From a virus, in the IMG/VR virus record IMGVR_UViG_3300042863_000147, positions 25,267 to 89,266 of that record: 64,000 nt of DNA, one strand, 5' to 3'. A program made the translations under genes and the position numbers. The notes beneath the pieces were generated by a model, which was not told where the DNA came from, made no database searches, and saw only the letters and a program-made list of their open reading frames with translations. This document shows positions 62,495 through 64,000 of the stretch, one piece after another (the stretch's first letter is position 1; every line of letters starts with the position of its first letter).

Positions 62495-62797
62495 TTACAT
62501 ATTTAACAATCTAATGTAGCCAATGACATCTATAGTGACTAACAGTAGATAGTTAGCCACCATACCTGTACTTTTACGAGTCCATGAAGCCCATGCAAAT
62601 ATTGCACACTGCAAAATGAATATTGGATACAAATAGAAAAACAGCGGATCAGTTGCACCTGCTGCTAAAGTTAGAGAGCAGCCTAAACTCATCAACCATG
62701 CTGAGATTTCTAATGAAAATCTAGTAGGCCATTCTCGATAATCGTTTCTAGCCCAGTTATATACGTTTGCAAGTACGGTTGTAAGTCTGGTCATCAA
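62495..62797 (-). CDS. Small membrane protein, unknown function
   Basis: A 100-residue protein with three likely membrane helices (about 28-47, 52-70 and 80-98), including FSLEISAWLMSLGCSLTLAA and FFYLYPIFILQCAIFAWASW. Similar proteins occur in marine T4-like phages. It overlaps the SpeD stop by 4 bases and precedes gp43. A role in host membrane remodelling or signalling is a guess. Confidence 0.75.
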   Translation of the reverse strand: MMTRLTTVLANVYNWARNDYREWPTRFSLEISAWLMSLGCSLTLAAGATDPLFFYLYPIFILQCAIFAWASWTRKSTGMVANYLLLVTIDVIGYIRLLNM

Positions 62798-63147
62798 TCC
62801 GCCTGTCTTGTAATAAAATTCACCCTAATTTTTTTAGGATTAAAATATTTTGTTACTACATTCTGTGCAGTTAGCAAATCAAACTTTTTACAACTAAAAA
62901 TATCAAAGTATGCAGTTCCGTCGAGCTCCATAAAATGACCACAAATATTACTTGTAGTTATTAGCTGCATTAAGCTGTAACCTTGTTTTGGATCTCCAGG
63001 TAACAGATATTCAATTACAGGTTCTCCGTGCGCGACCATGTCGATCTTGTCAACAAGGTCTTTTACAAAATTATAAATGTTATCCTTGCAGTGGATTTGT
63101 TCACACCCGCTGCAATCTAACATTAAATGATATCCCCAGTGACTCAT
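62794..63147 (-). CDS. speD: S-adenosylmethionine decarboxylase-like protein SpeD
   Basis: A 117-residue protein with the SpeD pattern GYHLMLDCSGCEQIHCKDNI, then LITTSNICGHFMELDGTAYFDIFSCKKFD. SpeD self-cleaves before a Ser that becomes a pyruvoyl group; the TSN Ser takes that place here, as in cyanophage versions. Decarboxylated SAM feeds spermidine synthesis, which can help package DNA or keep host polyamines. Its start overlaps the DsbA stop as TGATG. Confidence 0.87.
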   Translation of the reverse strand: MSHWGYHLMLDCSGCEQIHCKDNIYNFVKDLVDKIDMVAHGEPVIEYLLPGDPKQGYSLMQLITTSNICGHFMELDGTAYFDIFSCKKFDLLTAQNVVTKYFNPKKIRVNFITRQAD

Positions 63148-63416
63148 CAGTCTTCGCGACGATTAGCGTGGCCTGCAATATCGACAATAGTTTCGAGATC
63201 GTCAAACTCACGGAACACTTGATCCCATTGATCTTTCTGTGCAATTTTGATTGCCTTGCGGATAACACTGGGTTTTACTTCCAGCTCTTCTGCTACTGCT
63301 TTGATAGTTTCATTCAATCCTTCGGTGAGGTCTTGAATTTCCTGCATAACAGTCATACCTTCGGATACGATCTGTTTGATTTTTGCCTGTTCTGGTGCGC
63401 CAAATGCTTTGCCCAT
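63147..63416 (-). CDS. dsbA: DsbA-like double-stranded DNA-binding late transcription regulator
   Basis: An 89-residue protein with the DsbA-type helical layout seen in T4 (also 89 residues): MTVMQEIQDLTEGLNETIKA, AVAEELEVKPSVIRKAIKIA, then WDQVFREFDDLETIVDIA. T4 DsbA binds late promoter regions and enhances transcription. The ATG has AGGAG, and a host promoter lies just upstream. Confidence 0.7.
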   Translation of the reverse strand: MGKAFGAPEQAKIKQIVSEGMTVMQEIQDLTEGLNETIKAVAEELEVKPSVIRKAIKIAQKDQWDQVFREFDDLETIVDIAGHANRRED

Positions 63417-63436
63417 AATATCTCCTATAAGTGTAT

Positions 63437-63465
63437 AGTATATAGGTTTAGTCTTACAAGGTCAA
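63437..63465 (-). promoter_or_regulatory. Host-type promoter for dsbA-speD-gp43 (TTGACC-17-TATACT)
   Basis: TTGACC (63460-63465) with an ideal 17-base spacer to TATACT (63437-63442). It overlaps the end of the upstream gene and probably starts the transcript running through gp43. Confidence 0.8.
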
Positions 63466-64000
63466 ACTTTTTTCTGTATATTCTGCTCGGTTCCACCCTA
63501 ACAAGAAATTAGCTTTCCAATCATTTTGGGCAAAGCCTTTGAGATGGTACCACTCTTCTTGTTTAGCTAAAACCTGTTTTGCAGCATCTCTCCAATCGGT
63601 ATGTCTCACTTTGAAGTCGAATACGTGCATGGCTTTTAAGAATGCATCAAAATCATAGTTGTCGTACTCTACATGTAGCACTTCGTAAATGTTACCAGCG
63701 TCATCTACAGCATCTAGTGCAAAATCAAAACCCCATTTCTGCGGAGTTTTCAATAACCACTCGGCTTCAGGGATTGTTGCTTTGATTTTCTTTAGTTGAT
63801 GTTCTGCATATCCCTCGTACCTGCAACGATGAAGGATCAGTGAGTGATCTAGTATTAGTCCTAGGTCGTTATCTTCTAGAGCAAACCAAGGTTCTTGCCA
63901 GCAGCGATGATTAAGTATAGGATGGTCTATAGGATGGTGCATCATCCCGTAATATTTCTGTTCTGCTTGATTTAATTCAAATCCGTCTTTGTCATAGAAT
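63454..64000 (-). CDS. Conserved phage protein, unknown function (partial, N-terminus outside window)
   Basis: The frame stays open to the window end, so the Met at 63945 is probably internal. In-frame codons upstream read FYDKDGFELNQAEQKYYG before that Met. The visible part has HPILNHRCWQEPWFALEDND, ILDHSLILHRCRYEGYAEHQ, EWLLKTPQKWGFDFALD and VLHVEYDNYDFDAF. His and Trp residues are frequent. Not recognised as a known enzyme; similar proteins are seen in aquatic T4-like phages. Confidence 0.75.
   Translation of the reverse strand, partial: FYDKDGFELNQAEQKYYGMMHHPIDHPILNHRCWQEPWFALEDNDLGLILDHSLILHRCRYEGYAEHQLKKIKATIPEAEWLLKTPQKWGFDFALDAVDDAGNIYEVLHVEYDNYDFDAFLKAMHVFDFKVRHTDWRDAAKQVLAKQEEWYHLKGFAQNDWKANFLLGWNRAEYTEKSLTL

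Overview
This window is part of a large AT-rich genome of a T4-like contractile-tailed phage of the aquatic type related to cyanophage and pelagic myoviruses. It holds T4 core genes: portal gp20, prohead core gp67, gp26, gp48/54, gp53, gp5, gp25, gp6, gp46/47, late sigma gp55, clamp gp45, polymerase gp43, RNase H and DsbA. It also carries genes usual in aquatic T4-like phages: a MazG-like protein, SpeD, QueE, cupin, ThyA/DHFR, and fibres with a recurrent N-terminal module. No photosynthesis gene is present, so the host cannot be fixed from this window.

Layout. 1-4.4 kb (minus): prohead and portal genes and a tape-measure-like protein. 4.5-5.6 kb (plus): gp26 plus a 76-residue extension that appears to be reached by programmed -1 frameshifting. 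5.6-11.3 kb (minus): a repeat-containing virion-type protein, about 480 bases of strongly structured non-coding DNA, a GIY-YIG nuclease, two small basic proteins, gp46/gp47 and gp55. 11.4-44 kb (plus): baseplate and fibre genes, including a spike gp5 with a C-terminal GH19 glycosidase, a 4571-residue protein with an embedded seven-repeat FG-GAP propeller, a subtilisin-like protease and three tandem paralogous fibre proteins. 44-64 kb (minus, one plus gene): thyA/folA, a MoxR ATPase/VWA pair, RNase H, QueE, a radical SAM enzyme, a tightly overlapped run including a tRNA-guanine-transglycosylase-like (DpdA-like) protein, a glycosyltransferase and a possible T-fold protein, then gp45, gp43, SpeD and DsbA.

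Regulation. Virion genes are preceded by T4-type late motifs (NATAAATA), the sites expected for gp55. Replication and metabolism genes have host-type TTGACA/TATAAT promoters (upstream of gp55, MoxR, VWA, QueE, gp45 and DsbA). A UUCG-loop intrinsic terminator separates MoxR from VWA.

The strongest new points are: (1) the gp26 frameshift signal, with slippery T TTT TTC, a 15-bp stem and a nested hairpin, next to the tape-measure gene, resembling lambda G/GT; (2) a probable 7-deazaguanine DNA modification system (QueE plus DpdA-like, perhaps with a T-fold enzyme and a glycosyltransferase); (3) the structured RNA-like region at 6.15-6.63 kb; (4) late promoters whose predicted +1 falls on or next to a start codon.
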